From Pseudomonadales bacterium (GTDB lineage Bacteria; Pseudomonadota; Gammaproteobacteria; Pseudomonadales; Halieaceae): a stretch of DNA of 64,000 nt. The translations under genes were made by a program, and so were the position numbers. The notes beneath the pieces are model-generated. The model was not told the DNA's origin. It was given only the letters and a program-made list of their open reading frames with translations, and made no database searches. The DNA lies in contig JACKNN010000003.1 in assembly GCA_024234855.1 (NCBI GenBank), positions 124,001 through 188,000 on the forward strand, read 5' to 3'. Positions 48,369 to 59,043 of this stretch are shown here, piece by piece. Within the stretch, counting starts at the first letter, position 1, and every line of letters starts with the position of its first letter.

Positions 48369-49805
48369 TCAGAGCACAGGCGCGAACAGGCGCGCCACGC
48401 CCATCGCCAGCGGGAACCAGACCGGCTTGCCCTCGATCTCCTCCGTGCTCACCTGGCGGCTGCGGCGCAGGTCTGCCTGTAGCATCGCGTCGACCTGGGC
48501 GGCGAAAGCCGGGTCGTGCACCAGCAGGGTGATTTCGAAACTGAGCCGGAACGAGCGGTTGTCGAAGTTGGCGGTGCCGACGCCGGCGATATGGTCGTCC
48601 ATCAGCAGCACCTTCTGGTGCATAAAACCGCCCTGGTAGCGGTACACCTTGACGCCAGTTGGCAGCAGGTCCCGGGTGTAGGACCAGTTGGCCATGGCCA
48701 CCACCGGGCCGTCGGGCTCATCGGGGATCAACACCCGCACATCGACACCCCGCAGTGCCGCCAGTTGCAGCGCCGAGATGATGCCGTGGTCCGGCACAAA
48801 ATAGGGGCTGGCGATCCAGATGCGCCGCCTGGCGGCGACAATGGCCTGGTGATACATCAGGCCCGCCTCTTCGTACTCGCTGGCCGGGTTGGAAGGAAAA
48901 ACCAGCACGGTGCTGTCGCCCTTTTTCCCACCCGCAAACTGCCAGTCGATGTTCATGGCCGAGCGGGTGGCCCAGCGCCAGTCGGTGGCGAAGGCGAGCA
49001 CCGCGCCCAGCACCGCCGGCCCCTCCACCCGGGTATGGGTATCGCGCCAGTGGCCACGCTCTTTCAGGCCCAGGTATTCGTCGCCGACATTGTGGCCACC
49101 GATCCAGGCGGCCTTTCCGTCCACCACCACATTCTTGCGATGGTTGCGAAAATTGAGCTGGAAGCGATTGCGCCGGCCCTGGGTGGTGCCGAACGGGGCG
49201 ACGTTCACGCCGGTCATTTGCAGCTGGCGGCAGAGGCGGGTCTTGCGGAATTTGTGGCTGCCGATCTCGTCGTACAGCAGGAATACCTTGAGCCCGGCGC
49301 GCGCCTTGTCCGCCAGTACCCGGCACAGCCGCCGGCCGAGGTCATCGTCGCGGATAATGTAGAACTGGAACAGGATGTAGTGTTCCGCGCCGGCGAGGCC
49401 GGCCAGGATGCTGTCGAAGGTCTGCCTGCCGTCGATCAGCAATTCCACGCGATTGCCGGAGGTGGCGCGCATGCGCGCCAGGTTGTACAGGCTGGTATAC
49501 AGCGGGGTATCACTGGAGAGCGGCACGATGTGCTGCTCGATCAGGCCGCTGGTTTCGCGGTTCAGGCGCTGTGATTCCCGCTCGATCTCATCGCGCTGTT
49601 CCAGGTAACCGTCGAATCTGGTGCGGCCGAACACCAGGTACAGCGGCACGGTGATATAGGGTAGGGTGAGCAGGGAGATTGTCCAGGCGACGGCACCCTG
49701 GGACGTGCGAGCGTTCAGGATCGCTTCCAGCGCCGAGACGATGGCCATGACGTAGACCAGCACCAGGGCGACGGCGACGAGGGTGGTAATCAGCTGCGGA
49801 TCCAT
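48369..49805 (-). CDS. cls: Cardiolipin synthase
   Basis: Phospholipase D-type enzyme (478 aa) that joins two phosphatidylglycerols. Two N-terminal transmembrane helices, then two HKD motifs: HRKNVVVDGKAAWIGGHN and HQKVLLMDDHIAGVGTANFD. The ATG at 49805 is used; the frame stays open into the YeeE genes but that part is not homologous. Confidence 0.95.
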   Translation of the reverse strand: MDPQLITTLVAVALVLVYVMAIVSALEAILNARTSQGAVAWTISLLTLPYITVPLYLVFGRTRFDGYLEQRDEIERESQRLNRETSGLIEQHIVPLSSDTPLYTSLYNLARMRATSGNRVELLIDGRQTFDSILAGLAGAEHYILFQFYIIRDDDLGRRLCRVLADKARAGLKVFLLYDEIGSHKFRKTRLCRQLQMTGVNVAPFGTTQGRRNRFQLNFRNHRKNVVVDGKAAWIGGHNVGDEYLGLKERGHWRDTHTRVEGPAVLGAVLAFATDWRWATRSAMNIDWQFAGGKKGDSTVLVFPSNPASEYEEAGLMYHQAIVAARRRIWIASPYFVPDHGIISALQLAALRGVDVRVLIPDEPDGPVVAMANWSYTRDLLPTGVKVYRYQGGFMHQKVLLMDDHIAGVGTANFDNRSFRLSFEITLLVHDPAFAAQVDAMLQADLRRSRQVSTEEIEGKPVWFPLAMGVARLFAPVL

Positions 49806-49873
49806 GCACCGCAGTCTAGCAGGGAGCCCGCCAGCAACACTACTTAACTGGCAGGGGCGTGATGGTCGGGCGG

Positions 49874-50287
49874 TTATCGGCCCGGCGCGGCCTTGTTCGC
49901 GAGCGCCATGCCCACCAGCATGGCCGCGACGAACATCGCGGTCTTGCTGTCCAGGTAGGTCAGGGCGGAGATGGCGGGCCCGGGACAGTAGCCGTAGACG
50001 CCCCAGCCGATGCCAAAAATAGCCGCGCCGCCGAGCAGGCGGCCATCGATGACGGTAGTGCCCGGCAGGTAGAAGCGCGGGTTGAGCAGTGGCCGCTGCA
50101 GTTTGAGCACGAACCGGAAGGCAATCAGGGTGACCAGCACGGCGCCGCCCATCACGAAGGCGAGGTCCGGCACCCAGTGGCCGGTCACATCGAGAAATCC
50201 CAGTACCTTGGCGGTGTCCGTCATGCCCGACATGGCCAGGCCGACCCCGAACACAAGGCCGCACAGCAGTCCGACGATTGCTTTCAT
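49874..50287 (-). CDS. YeeE/YedE-family protein, second half (DUF6691-like)
   Basis: Membrane protein (137 aa) with four hydrophobic segments and the motif YGYCPGPAISAL holding a conserved Cys. Such half-size proteins occur in pairs and are implicated in sulfur-compound (thiosulfate/sulfide-related) transport. Overlaps the partner gene by 4 nt. Confidence 0.85.
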   Translation of the reverse strand: MKAIVGLLCGLVFGVGLAMSGMTDTAKVLGFLDVTGHWVPDLAFVMGGAVLVTLIAFRFVLKLQRPLLNPRFYLPGTTVIDGRLLGGAAIFGIGWGVYGYCPGPAISALTYLDSKTAMFVAAMLVGMALANKAAPGR

Positions 50288-50706
50288 AGCAGGCGCTCCA
50301 GCAGGTGGCGGATCACGTAAACCGTCACGATTCCCGTTGCCATGAAGGTGATCGTCGCCACCAGCGAGCGCGGTGACAGGCGGCCGATACCGCAGACCCC
50401 GTGGCCGCTGGTGCAGCCGCTGCCCAGTTTGACGCCAAAGCCTACCAGCAGGCCTCCGGCAACCGCCTGCCACCAGGGCAGGGCACTGGGCGCGGGGTTG
50501 GGGACGCCGCTCAGCAGGTGATACAGCACCGGGCCCAGCAGCAGCCCGACAATGAAGAGCCAGCGCCAGGCATTGTCCGGCTGGGCCGACACGGCGCCCC
50601 AGACAATGCCGGCGATGCCGGCGATGCGGCCCAGCAAGTACAACAGGGCGACTGCCGTCGCGCCGATCAGCAGCCCGCCGATCAGGGGTGTGGTGTATTC
50701 AAACAT
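50284..50706 (-). CDS. YeeE/YedE-family protein, first half
   Basis: Membrane protein (140 aa) with the motif [20 protein letters not shown], whose two Cys residues are typical of YeeE/YedE. Forms a split transporter with the following gene. No linked BigR-like repressor or rhodanese/persulfide dioxygenase is seen. Confidence 0.87.
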   Translation of the reverse strand: MFEYTTPLIGGLLIGATAVALLYLLGRIAGIAGIVWGAVSAQPDNAWRWLFIVGLLLGPVLYHLLSGVPNPAPSALPWWQAVAGGLLVGFGVKLGSGCTSGHGVCGIGRLSPRSLVATITFMATGIVTVYVIRHLLERLL

Positions 50707-50803
50707 GGCTTACCTCCGGGCCGTGATTATAACGCCCGCGGCGCAGTGTCGCGATTGCTCTGGATCAATGCCGGGCCCGGCGCCGGGCGCCCCGGCGAAG
50801 CTG

Positions 50804-51217
50804 TCAGCTGAGCAGGCCCCTGCCGGGCACAAAATTCGCCTCCAGCCGGATCCCCTCCGGGTCCTCGAACAGTACCGAATAGTAGCCCGGGGCCCAGCCG
50901 TCTTCCTGCGGCGGATGGACGATGCGGGCGCCGATGCCCTGCAGGAAATGGTGCAGTTCGTCGACGTCCTCCCGCTGGCGCAGCCGGAAGCACAGGTGGT
51001 GCAGGCCGCTGCGGTTCTGGTCGAAACGGTTGGCGCTGCCCGGTTGCTCGCTGGCGCGGATCCCCAGCGCCGTCCTGCCGCCCACGCAGTAGTAGGTGTC
51101 GGCGCTGTCGAGTACCGGTGACAGCCCCAGAAAAGGCAGGAGCTGGCTGTAAAAAGCCCGCGCGGTGGCAAAATCCCCAACCGTGAGCATGCTGTGGGCG
51201 ATCCCGTTTATTTCCAT
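50804..51217 (-). CDS. VOC-family (glyoxalase/dioxygenase fold) protein
   Basis: 137-aa protein with two beta-alpha-beta-beta-beta modules. N-terminal INGIAHSMLTVGD, the metal-ligand-like LHHLCFRL and C-terminal SVLFEDPEGIRLEANF place it in the VOC superfamily. 24 nt after the ketosteroid isomerase gene; may act in the same catabolic set, but the reaction is unknown. Confidence 0.8.
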   Translation of the reverse strand: MEINGIAHSMLTVGDFATARAFYSQLLPFLGLSPVLDSADTYYCVGGRTALGIRASEQPGSANRFDQNRSGLHHLCFRLRQREDVDELHHFLQGIGARIVHPPQEDGWAPGYYSVLFEDPEGIRLEANFVPGRGLLS

Positions 51218-51241
51218 CCCGTAATCCCCGGTGGTGTCGTG

Positions 51242-51595
51242 TCAGCTGATATTTTCAGGGCCCCAGTAGGCTTTCATGCTGCTGATCCTGCCCTGCTCGT
51301 TAAACTCGAAGACATCGATGATATCGATGACCATGCCCGGCATGTTCACCTGGAAGGGAAAAGCCACCGCGTTGCCCGCGCAACGGGGTTTGCCGGTGAG
51401 GGCCAGTTTCGCGCCACTTTTGAGCGCCCCCTCGTAGAAGGCGCATACCGCCTCCAGGCCATCGTGCACCGGGGTGCCGATTGGATCCTCTACCCGCGCG
51501 TTGTCGGCGTAGATCTCCCTGATAATGTCCATGTCTGCGGTGGCAAACGCGGCCACGTATTTTTCGACCACTGCTATCTTGTCCGCTGCGTCCAT
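51242..51595 (-). CDS. Ketosteroid delta-isomerase-like protein
   Basis: Small NTF2-fold enzyme (117 aa from ATG 51595). It aligns by eye with Pseudomonas putida steroid delta5-3-ketoisomerase: catalytic Tyr (Y13, VEKYVAAF), general base Asp (D37, ARVEDPIG) and oxyanion Asp (D94, DIIDVFEF) are all present, as is the closing MKAYWGPENIS. Likely isomerises 3-oxo-5-ene steroids. Transcribed after two acyl-CoA dehydrogenases. Confidence 0.85.
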   Translation of the reverse strand: MDAADKIAVVEKYVAAFATADMDIIREIYADNARVEDPIGTPVHDGLEAVCAFYEGALKSGAKLALTGKPRCAGNAVAFPFQVNMPGMVIDIIDVFEFNEQGRISSMKAYWGPENIS

Positions 51596-51633
51596 ACTCT
51601 GTGTCACCTCGTCTTTAGCCCTTGCCTGCACCG

Positions 51634-52773
51634 CTAGTAGCCACACAGCGTGGCGTAGCGATCCTTGTGAAAACCCGTATCCCCGAACAGTTGCATGGTC
51701 ACCCGGGCGCGCTTGAGGAAAAAACCTATATCCAGTGCGTCAGTGACGCCGATACCGCCGTGCATCTGCACCGCCTCGTTGGTGACCCGCTTCACCAGCT
51801 CGTTCAATTTTGCCTTGGCCAGGCTCGCCAGTATCGGTAATTGCCCGGGCTTTTCGTCAACGACGCTGAGGGCCTGGAGCAACACCGAGCGACACAGCTC
51901 GATGTCTGCCTGCATCTGTGCGGCGCGGTGTTGCAGGGCCTGGAAGCTACCGATGGGTGCGCCGAACTGCCGGCGCTCTTTCAGGTAGGCCACGGTACGC
52001 TCAAAGGCTTCCAGGGCACAACCCATCATTTCGGCGGCGATGGCGACCCGACCGCGATCGAGCACCGGCGCCAGTATGGCCCAGCCGTTCCCCTCCTCGC
52101 CGAGCATCTGGTGAGCGCCCACGCGGACATTGTCCAGCTGCAGGTCGGCGGCATTGCGACTGTCCGCCATGAGTGTGCGACGGCAACTGACTCCCGCCAA
52201 CTTCCGCTCGACCAGGAACAGGCTCAATCCTTCCGGACCCGATTCCTCGCCGGCGCTGCGCGCAACCACGATCAGCAGATCGGCGCTGTGGCCGTCCACG
52301 ACAAAAGTCTTGCTGCCGTTGAGCAGGAAGTCGTCGCCCTCGCGTACGGCGGTGGTGGCGATGCGGGTGGGGCGGTGGTGATGGTATTCCTCCAGCGCCA
52401 GGGCGAGGGTCAGCTCACCGGCGGCGATCTTTGGCAGCAGCGCCACCTGTTGTGCGCTGCTGCCGCCCAGCAGCAGGGCGGAGGCGCCCACCACGGCGGA
52501 GGCGAACAGGGGCGAGGCGACCAGGGTGCGCCCGCATTCCTCCATGACCAGCCCCAGTCCCAGGAAACCGAAGTCCAGGCCGCCGTATTGCTCCGGCAGG
52601 ATGATGCTGGCCCAGCCCAGTTCCGCCATCTGGCGCCACAGTTGCGGTTCATACCCCAGCGGGTTGCGCTCGTCGCGCAGTTTGCGCAGGGCCGATACCG
52701 GTGCGTGGCTGGCGAGGAAGTCCCGCGCGGTGTCCCGCAGCAGGCGCTGCTCTTCATTCAATACCAGGGGCAT
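51634..52773 (-). CDS. Acyl-CoA dehydrogenase, second subunit-like
   Basis: FAD flavoprotein (379 aa) of the acyl-CoA dehydrogenase family. FAD/substrate segments LALALEEYHHHRP, LNGSKTFVVDGHSADLLIV and QMHGGIGVTDALDIG are recognisable but divergent. Separated from the next upstream dehydrogenase by 3 nt. Paired ACAD genes like this often encode heteromeric enzymes for steroid side chains. Confidence 0.88.
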   Translation of the reverse strand: MPLVLNEEQRLLRDTARDFLASHAPVSALRKLRDERNPLGYEPQLWRQMAELGWASIILPEQYGGLDFGFLGLGLVMEECGRTLVASPLFASAVVGASALLLGGSSAQQVALLPKIAAGELTLALALEEYHHHRPTRIATTAVREGDDFLLNGSKTFVVDGHSADLLIVVARSAGEESGPEGLSLFLVERKLAGVSCRRTLMADSRNAADLQLDNVRVGAHQMLGEEGNGWAILAPVLDRGRVAIAAEMMGCALEAFERTVAYLKERRQFGAPIGSFQALQHRAAQMQADIELCRSVLLQALSVVDEKPGQLPILASLAKAKLNELVKRVTNEAVQMHGGIGVTDALDIGFFLKRARVTMQLFGDTGFHKDRYATLCGY

Positions 52774-52776
52774 GGC

Positions 52777-53973
52777 CTACACCTCCGCGGGCTGGGGCAG
52801 CCCCAGCACTTTTTTGGCGATGACGTTCAGCTGAATTTCCGAACTGCCACCGGCGATGGTCATGGCCTTGGACATGGCCCACAGGCGCAGGGTGTCGAGT
52901 TCCTCGGGCGTGAATCCCTCCCCCTCCCAGCCCAGGCCGCGGCTGCCCAGGATAGCCAGCAACAGCTCGCACTTGGTTTTCTCCGCTTCCGTGCCCAGGT
53001 ATTTCATTACCAGGGCGGCGGGGCTGCTCACTCCGGATGATTTTTCCTCGAAACCGCGGAAATGGGTGAGGGCGATAGCGTGCATTTGCATGTCGTAATC
53101 CACCAGGTCGCTGCGCAACTGGGCGTCGGCGATCCTGCCATTGTCGAACTCCAGGTAGGTGCGCGCGGCCTCGTTGGGAGCGACGATCTTGCGGGGCGAA
53201 TCGCTGCCCATCTCCGCCATCAATTTGCGCTCGTGCACCAGCAGGGCCTTGGCGACGGACCAGCCCTTGTTCAGTTCTCCCACCAGGTTTTCCCGGGGCA
53301 CTTTGACGTTGTCGAAGAAGGTCTGGCAAAACTCCGACTCACCGCTGATCAGGGCGATGGGGGTGGTGCTGACGCCCGGGTCGTCCATATCAATCAGCAG
53401 GAAACTGATACCCTCCTGCTTTTTGCCATCGGGCTTGGTGCGCACCAGGCAGAATATCCAGTCGCATTTGTCGGCTGCGGTGGTCCAGATCTTGCTGCCG
53501 TTCACCAGGAAGTGGTCGCCCCTGTCCTCGGCCTTGCATTGCAGGCTGGCCAGGTCGGAGCCGGCGCCGGGCTCGGAGTAGCCCTGGGCCCAGCGCGTTT
53601 CGCCGTTGATGATCGCCGGGATATGTTGTTGTTTCTGGGCCGCGTTGCCGTATTCTAGCAGCGCCGGACCCAGCATCCACAGGCCTATGCCGTACAGTGG
53701 CGCGCGGGCGTTGATACGCTTCATCTCCTGCCGGATCACCCGGCTCTGCCGGTCACTGAGGCCGCCGCCGCCGTATTCGATGGGCCATTCCGGCGCTATC
53801 CAGCCCTTGTCGCGCATGCGCTCGTACCACAGGCGGGCGTCCTCGCTGGAGAACCGGCCGCGGCGGCCGCCCCAGTATTGCTCCTGCGGTGTGATCGGTT
53901 GGCGCTGTGAGGCGGGGCAGTTGGCTTCCAGCCACTGGCGCACCTCGGCACGGAATGATTCGAGCTCCTGCAA
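52777..53973 (-). CDS. Acyl-CoA dehydrogenase, first subunit-like
   Basis: Acyl-CoA dehydrogenase (398 aa). Conserved GYSEPGAGSDLASLQ and VNGSKIWTTAADKCDWIF mark FAD and substrate contacts. Long N-terminal helical domain with WPIEYGGGGLSD. Probably the first gene of an ACAD-ACAD-isomerase-VOC operon; divergent from an SDR gene. Confidence 0.92.
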   Translation of the reverse strand: MQELESFRAEVRQWLEANCPASQRQPITPQEQYWGGRRGRFSSEDARLWYERMRDKGWIAPEWPIEYGGGGLSDRQSRVIRQEMKRINARAPLYGIGLWMLGPALLEYGNAAQKQQHIPAIINGETRWAQGYSEPGAGSDLASLQCKAEDRGDHFLVNGSKIWTTAADKCDWIFCLVRTKPDGKKQEGISFLLIDMDDPGVSTTPIALISGESEFCQTFFDNVKVPRENLVGELNKGWSVAKALLVHERKLMAEMGSDSPRKIVAPNEAARTYLEFDNGRIADAQLRSDLVDYDMQMHAIALTHFRGFEEKSSGVSSPAALVMKYLGTEAEKTKCELLLAILGSRGLGWEGEGFTPEELDTLRLWAMSKAMTIAGGSSEIQLNVIAKKVLGLPQPAEV

Positions 53974-54208
53974 TGTCGTCTCCTGTTGCTTGTTGCCGGC
54001 GAACGCCGCAGTTTACGGGGGTGGCCCAAGGGTATAAAGACCTCTCATGGTAACGCCTGCACATGGCGGCACAATGGCTTAAAAAGTCAGTCTGCTTAGC
54101 AAAAACCGGCAGCGATGGCGCGCGCAGGTGCATCGTACGCTGCGCCGTGGTTGACCCCTCCCCCGCGCGCAGGGCATGCTGGCGGCCTCTATGCCACAGG
54201 GGTAGAAC

Positions 54209-54958
54209 ATGCAGCGTTTCAAGGACAGGGTAGTACTGGTCACCGGCGCCGGTGGCGGAATCGGCAAGGCCAGCGCCCTGCGCATCGCCGCGGAGGGTGG
54301 TGCGGTATTTTGCGTTGATCTCAATGCTGCCACGGTGGAGGCCACAGTGGCCGCGGTGGCAGCTGCGGGTGGTAACGCCAGCGGCCGTGTTTGCGATATC
54401 AGCAGCGAGGGGGATGTGCGTGCCTGCGTGGCGGCCTGTGTCGAACAATACGGCAGCCTGTACGCCCTGGTGAATATGGCGGGCGTACTGCGTTTTGACG
54501 ATACCGGGCAACTCACGCTTGGCCAGTGGCAGAAGGTGATAGACGTCAACCTCACCGGTACCATGCTGCTGTGCCGGGAAGTTTTACCGCATCTGCTGGC
54601 AACGAAGGGCAGCATCGTCAATGCGGCGTCTACCGCCGCCCTGTCCGGCCTGCCCTGTGGTGTGGCCTACTCCGCCAGCAAGGGTGGAGTGCTCGCCATG
54701 ACCCGCAGTATCGCCATTGAATACGCCAAGCGCGGGGTGCGCGCGAACTGTGTCTGCCCGGGAGAAATAAAAACCGGGATGACGGATGCGGTGGCGTTCC
54801 CCGAAACCATGGACTTCGAATTGATTTCCCGCGTCATGTCGCCCACCGGTGCGCGGGGCCCGGAGGTGGTGGCCGGCGTGATTGCCATGCTCGCCTCCGA
54901 GGACGGCCTGCACATCACCGGCGAGGATATCCGGGTTGATGGCGGCACCCTCAGCTGA
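54209..54958 (+). CDS. Short-chain dehydrogenase/reductase
   Basis: NAD(P)-dependent SDR (249 aa): cofactor loop TGAGGGIGKA, variant NMAG for NNAG, catalytic YSASK with upstream Ser (NAASTAA), and C-terminal DIRVDGGTLS. The substrate is unknown; neighbours suggest a steroid or acyl intermediate. The 235-bp space to the divergent ACAD gene has no promoter I can name with confidence. Confidence 0.92.
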   Translation: MQRFKDRVVLVTGAGGGIGKASALRIAAEGGAVFCVDLNAATVEATVAAVAAAGGNASGRVCDISSEGDVRACVAACVEQYGSLYALVNMAGVLRFDDTGQLTLGQWQKVIDVNLTGTMLLCREVLPHLLATKGSIVNAASTAALSGLPCGVAYSASKGGVLAMTRSIAIEYAKRGVRANCVCPGEIKTGMTDAVAFPETMDFELISRVMSPTGARGPEVVAGVIAMLASEDGLHITGEDIRVDGGTLS

Positions 54959-54978
54959 CGGATAGGCGGGGCCACGCG

Positions 54979-55365
54979 ATGGAACAGTCGACTATAACGT
55001 TTGTCATCAACGGCAGGACTTACAGCCTGCGCGCGGGCGACAGCGCCGCCATTGGCGCTATTCCCGAGGCTGAGCGGCAGCAGCTGATTACCCTGCTCGA
55101 AGCGGTGAGACAGCAGGAAGAGCGGTCCCGGGCGATTGCCCGCAGGGCCGTGGACAATGCTGCGATGGCCGCGCGTGGTACTGTTGCGGGCGAGTATTCG
55201 CCGGCCAGGCCGGAACGCCTGGGCAGTGGCGATGTCGACGCCTTGATGGCGCGGCTGGTTATGGAGGAAAAATCCAGCAGGAAGCCGGCCCCCACTAAAC
55301 AGGCGATGTACAAGTGGGTGCTGGGTGTTGCCGGCGTGCTGTTGTTGCTGGTGCTGGTTTTCTAG
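54979..55365 (+). CDS. Tail-anchored hypothetical protein
   Basis: 128-aa protein of unknown function: an N-terminal beta-like segment (STITFVINGRTYSLRAGD), a helical Gln/Glu/Arg-rich middle (about 35-60) and a single C-terminal hydrophobic helix (WVLGVAGVLLLLVLVF). No signal peptide, so probably tail-anchored with the bulk in the cytoplasm. 20 nt after the SDR gene. Confidence 0.65.
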   Translation: MEQSTITFVINGRTYSLRAGDSAAIGAIPEAERQQLITLLEAVRQQEERSRAIARRAVDNAAMAARGTVAGEYSPARPERLGSGDVDALMARLVMEEKSSRKPAPTKQAMYKWVLGVAGVLLLLVLVF

Positions 55366-55429
55366 CGACCGGCACTGGGACCGGGGATATGCAGGAATAT
55401 TGGCATGATGGCCTGCTACCCCGGCGCCG

Positions 55430-56488
<1,059 letters not shown>

Positions 56489-56501
56489 AGGACCCGCCCG
56501 C

Positions 56502-57236
56502 TCAGCCCTGCTGCAGGCGTTCCATGAACGCGCTGATCCGCTTGGCGTTGGCGCCCATGTCGCCCAGGCCGACGCGGGAAACAGAACGCAGGTCCACCAC
56601 GGTGCCGTCGGCATTGGTGCGCAGCCGTATCACGATATCGTCCTTGAAACCCATGATCGCCGTGCTATCGACCGCCTCGATCACACCGGCGTTGCGGTCC
56701 TGCAGGTAGATCTCCCAGCCCAGCCCGGTGGCGACCTGGACGGCCCGGTCAAACATGTCATCGAACGCCTGCCGGCTGCGCAGGGTTTGCAACTCGGGAT
56801 AAGCCTCGGCCTGCAACGCCTGGGTTTGCGGGTCGAGCTGCAGGCTGTTGCTGTTGGCGCCGCGGCGTTGTTCTGCAGCGGTAAATACGGGCGGGTCTTC
56901 GAGGTCGGTGCTGATATCGTGGATGCGCGGGTAACTGCCGCCACCCAACAGCGACAATAGCAGCAGACTGCCGGGCAGGGCGATCAGCGCCCGGCGGGCA
57001 ATGGCCCTGCGCCAGGGCGCGAAGCGGGGCAGCACCATCATCAGGCAGGCCAGCAGCAGCAGAATCGCCGCCCCCAGGCAGGCGACGGCGTACAGCAGCA
57101 GACCCTGCTGCCAGGCGCCCGATCGCACGGTCAGCACCGCCACCGGCAAAGCCAGAAGCAAGGTGGCAGTGAGGTAGCCCAGCCAGTTGACCAGGCCCGG
57201 AGTTTTCTGCGTTGGTATTTCGGTTGTCGGGTTCAT
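56502..57236 (-). CDS. DUF1499-family membrane protein
   Basis: 244-aa protein with three N-terminal hydrophobic segments (about 18-40, 48-70, 85-105) and a soluble DUF1499-like domain (QAFDDMFDRAVQVATGLGW, then GFKDDIVIRLRTNADGTVVDLRSVSRVGLGDMG-type block). Function unknown. ATG 57236 chosen over 57269. Upstream of the HtrA gene, probably one operon. Confidence 0.82.
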   Translation of the reverse strand: MNPTTEIPTQKTPGLVNWLGYLTATLLLALPVAVLTVRSGAWQQGLLLYAVACLGAAILLLLACLMMVLPRFAPWRRAIARRALIALPGSLLLLSLLGGGSYPRIHDISTDLEDPPVFTAAEQRRGANSNSLQLDPQTQALQAEAYPELQTLRSRQAFDDMFDRAVQVATGLGWEIYLQDRNAGVIEAVDSTAIMGFKDDIVIRLRTNADGTVVDLRSVSRVGLGDMGANAKRISAFMERLQQG

Positions 57237-57449
57237 TCCGATCTCCTGCGCCGCTGGCGGTGAGCACACAGAATACTATCTGCCCGCGGCTGTTGCGAGT
57301 GCCAGGCCGGTTCAATTGGGCAGTCCCCGGGGCAGTTTAGCCGCACGCGGTTTGAGCTCGCGGGCGACATCTGCTTAACTCTCGCGCTGACAAGAAACTG
57401 CCGCCGCAAAGCTGCGCGGGCGGCCACTGATAATGGGGTATTGAACAGC

Positions 57450-58223
57450 ATGGGCAGAGTTTCCGGTAAAGTAGCAATCATCACGGGCGGTGCCAGTGGT
57501 ATGGGCAAGGCGGACGCCATAGCGCTGGCACGCGAGGGCGCCCGGGTGGTGGTGGCCGACCTGAATGAGAAAGACGGCCAGGCGGTGGCTGACGCCATTG
57601 GCGACAACGCGGTTTTCATGCGCCTGGACGTCACCGATGAAGACAACTGGAAGGCGGTGATCAGCGCCACGGTCGAGCAGTTCGGCCGCCTCGATATCCT
57701 GGTCAACAACGCCGGCATGATCGCCCTGGGCACCATCGTCGATACCGACCTCGCCAGCTGGCGCAAGATCAACGCGGTGAACAGCGACGGCGTATTCCTG
57801 GGGTGCAAGCACGGCATTCCGGCGATGGCGGCAAGCGGGGGCGGTTCGATCATCAATATGTCGTCGGTGGCGGCGATCCACGGCCAGTCTTTCGTCGCGG
57901 CCTACACCGCCAGCAAGGGGGCGGTGAGATCCCTGACCAAGAGCATCGCGATGTTCTGTAAGGAGCAGAAGAACGGTATCCGTTGCAACTCCATTCACCC
58001 GGACGGCGTGAAGACGCCCATGGTGGTGAAAGTCGCCATGGGCAAGGATGTCGCCACCGCCGAGGATCTCGAGCAGATCGGCAAGTTCGGCAATATGTGC
58101 GAACCGGAGGATATCGCCAACCTGGTGTTGTATCTGGCGTCCGATGAGTCGGGCTTTGTCAACGGTGCGGAAATGCTGATCGATAACTGCGCCACTATCA
58201 CCCCGCCGCAGGGCATGGCGTAG
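57450..58223 (+). CDS. Short-chain dehydrogenase, hydroxysteroid dehydrogenase-like
   Basis: SDR (257 aa) with TGGASGMGKADA, NNAGM, catalytic Ser (INMSSVAAIHG) and YTASK. The long C-terminal loop (SIHPDGVKTPMV, then NGAEMLIDNCAT) resembles classical hydroxysteroid/cyclic-alcohol dehydrogenases. ATG 57450 after GGGGT is preferred to the TTG at 57441. Divergent from the DUF1499 gene. Confidence 0.9.
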   Translation: MGRVSGKVAIITGGASGMGKADAIALAREGARVVVADLNEKDGQAVADAIGDNAVFMRLDVTDEDNWKAVISATVEQFGRLDILVNNAGMIALGTIVDTDLASWRKINAVNSDGVFLGCKHGIPAMAASGGGSIINMSSVAAIHGQSFVAAYTASKGAVRSLTKSIAMFCKEQKNGIRCNSIHPDGVKTPMVVKVAMGKDVATAEDLEQIGKFGNMCEPEDIANLVLYLASDESGFVNGAEMLIDNCATITPPQGMA

Positions 58224-58323
58224 CTCGCTTTAACAAACGTAACAGGTAACATCGGATGCACCGCGGGTAGCTGCACAACGGGCCCAACGGGTGCGACGGG
58301 CATGAGAGGCGCGAGGGGTTTGT

Positions 58324-59043
58324 ATGGAGAAGCTGATTTACTCACTCTGGCAGGGCTCACAGCCTTCGGCAGATGCTTTTCGCGATGATTTACTGGAGCA
58401 GCTCGCGCCCGGCCTGGCCCGGTTGCCGGGTGTGCGGGGTATTCGCCTGGCCGTGGCCGACAGCGCGGTAGCGCCCGCCGCGGGACGTCGCCTTGAAAGC
58501 CATGCGCCGGTGCCGGGTGCGGTGCTGTCACTGTGGGTGGATTTTGCCGGTGCGGCACCGGCGTGGGAACCCTTGCTCGACCGACACGTCAGTCGCCGGG
58601 CGGCCTACCTGGTGGTGGAAGCAGAGCCCCTGGTGAGCGCGCAATTGCATCCGGCCGGCTCCGGCGAACGCGTTCACGGCATGTGCCAGGTAGTGTTTCT
58701 GCGCAAGCCGGTACAGCTTGAGCGCAAGCAGTGGCTGGATATCTGGCAGGGCAGTCACACCGCCGTCGCCATCGACACCCAGTCCACGTTCGGCTACCGC
58801 CAGAACGTGGTGGTGCAGGTGCCGGGTGACGGGGCACTGCATTTCGATGCCATTGTCGAGGAAAACTTCCCGCCGGAGGCGATGACCTCCGATCACGCGT
58901 TCTACGCCACCGGCGGCGATGACGACCTGCTGCAGCAGAGGATGAGTGCCATGATGGGCAGCTGTGCCCGCTTCATCGACTTCGAGCACATCGACGTCAT
59001 CCCCATGAGCGAGTACGTGATCAGGACCCCCGCAGCGCCCTGA
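58324..59043 (+). CDS. EthD-domain-like protein
   Basis: 239-aa protein with two ferredoxin-like halves; the second (VFLRKPVQLERKQWLDIWQGSHT, split motif) resembles EthD/Dabb-type dimeric barrels found near catabolic SDR and ring-cleavage genes. No catalytic role is assigned. Its 3' end overlaps htpX by 23 nt in convergent orientation. Confidence 0.65.
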   Translation: MEKLIYSLWQGSQPSADAFRDDLLEQLAPGLARLPGVRGIRLAVADSAVAPAAGRRLESHAPVPGAVLSLWVDFAGAAPAWEPLLDRHVSRRAAYLVVEAEPLVSAQLHPAGSGERVHGMCQVVFLRKPVQLERKQWLDIWQGSHTAVAIDTQSTFGYRQNVVVQVPGDGALHFDAIVEENFPPEAMTSDHAFYATGGDDDLLQQRMSAMMGSCARFIDFEHIDVIPMSEYVIRTPAAP

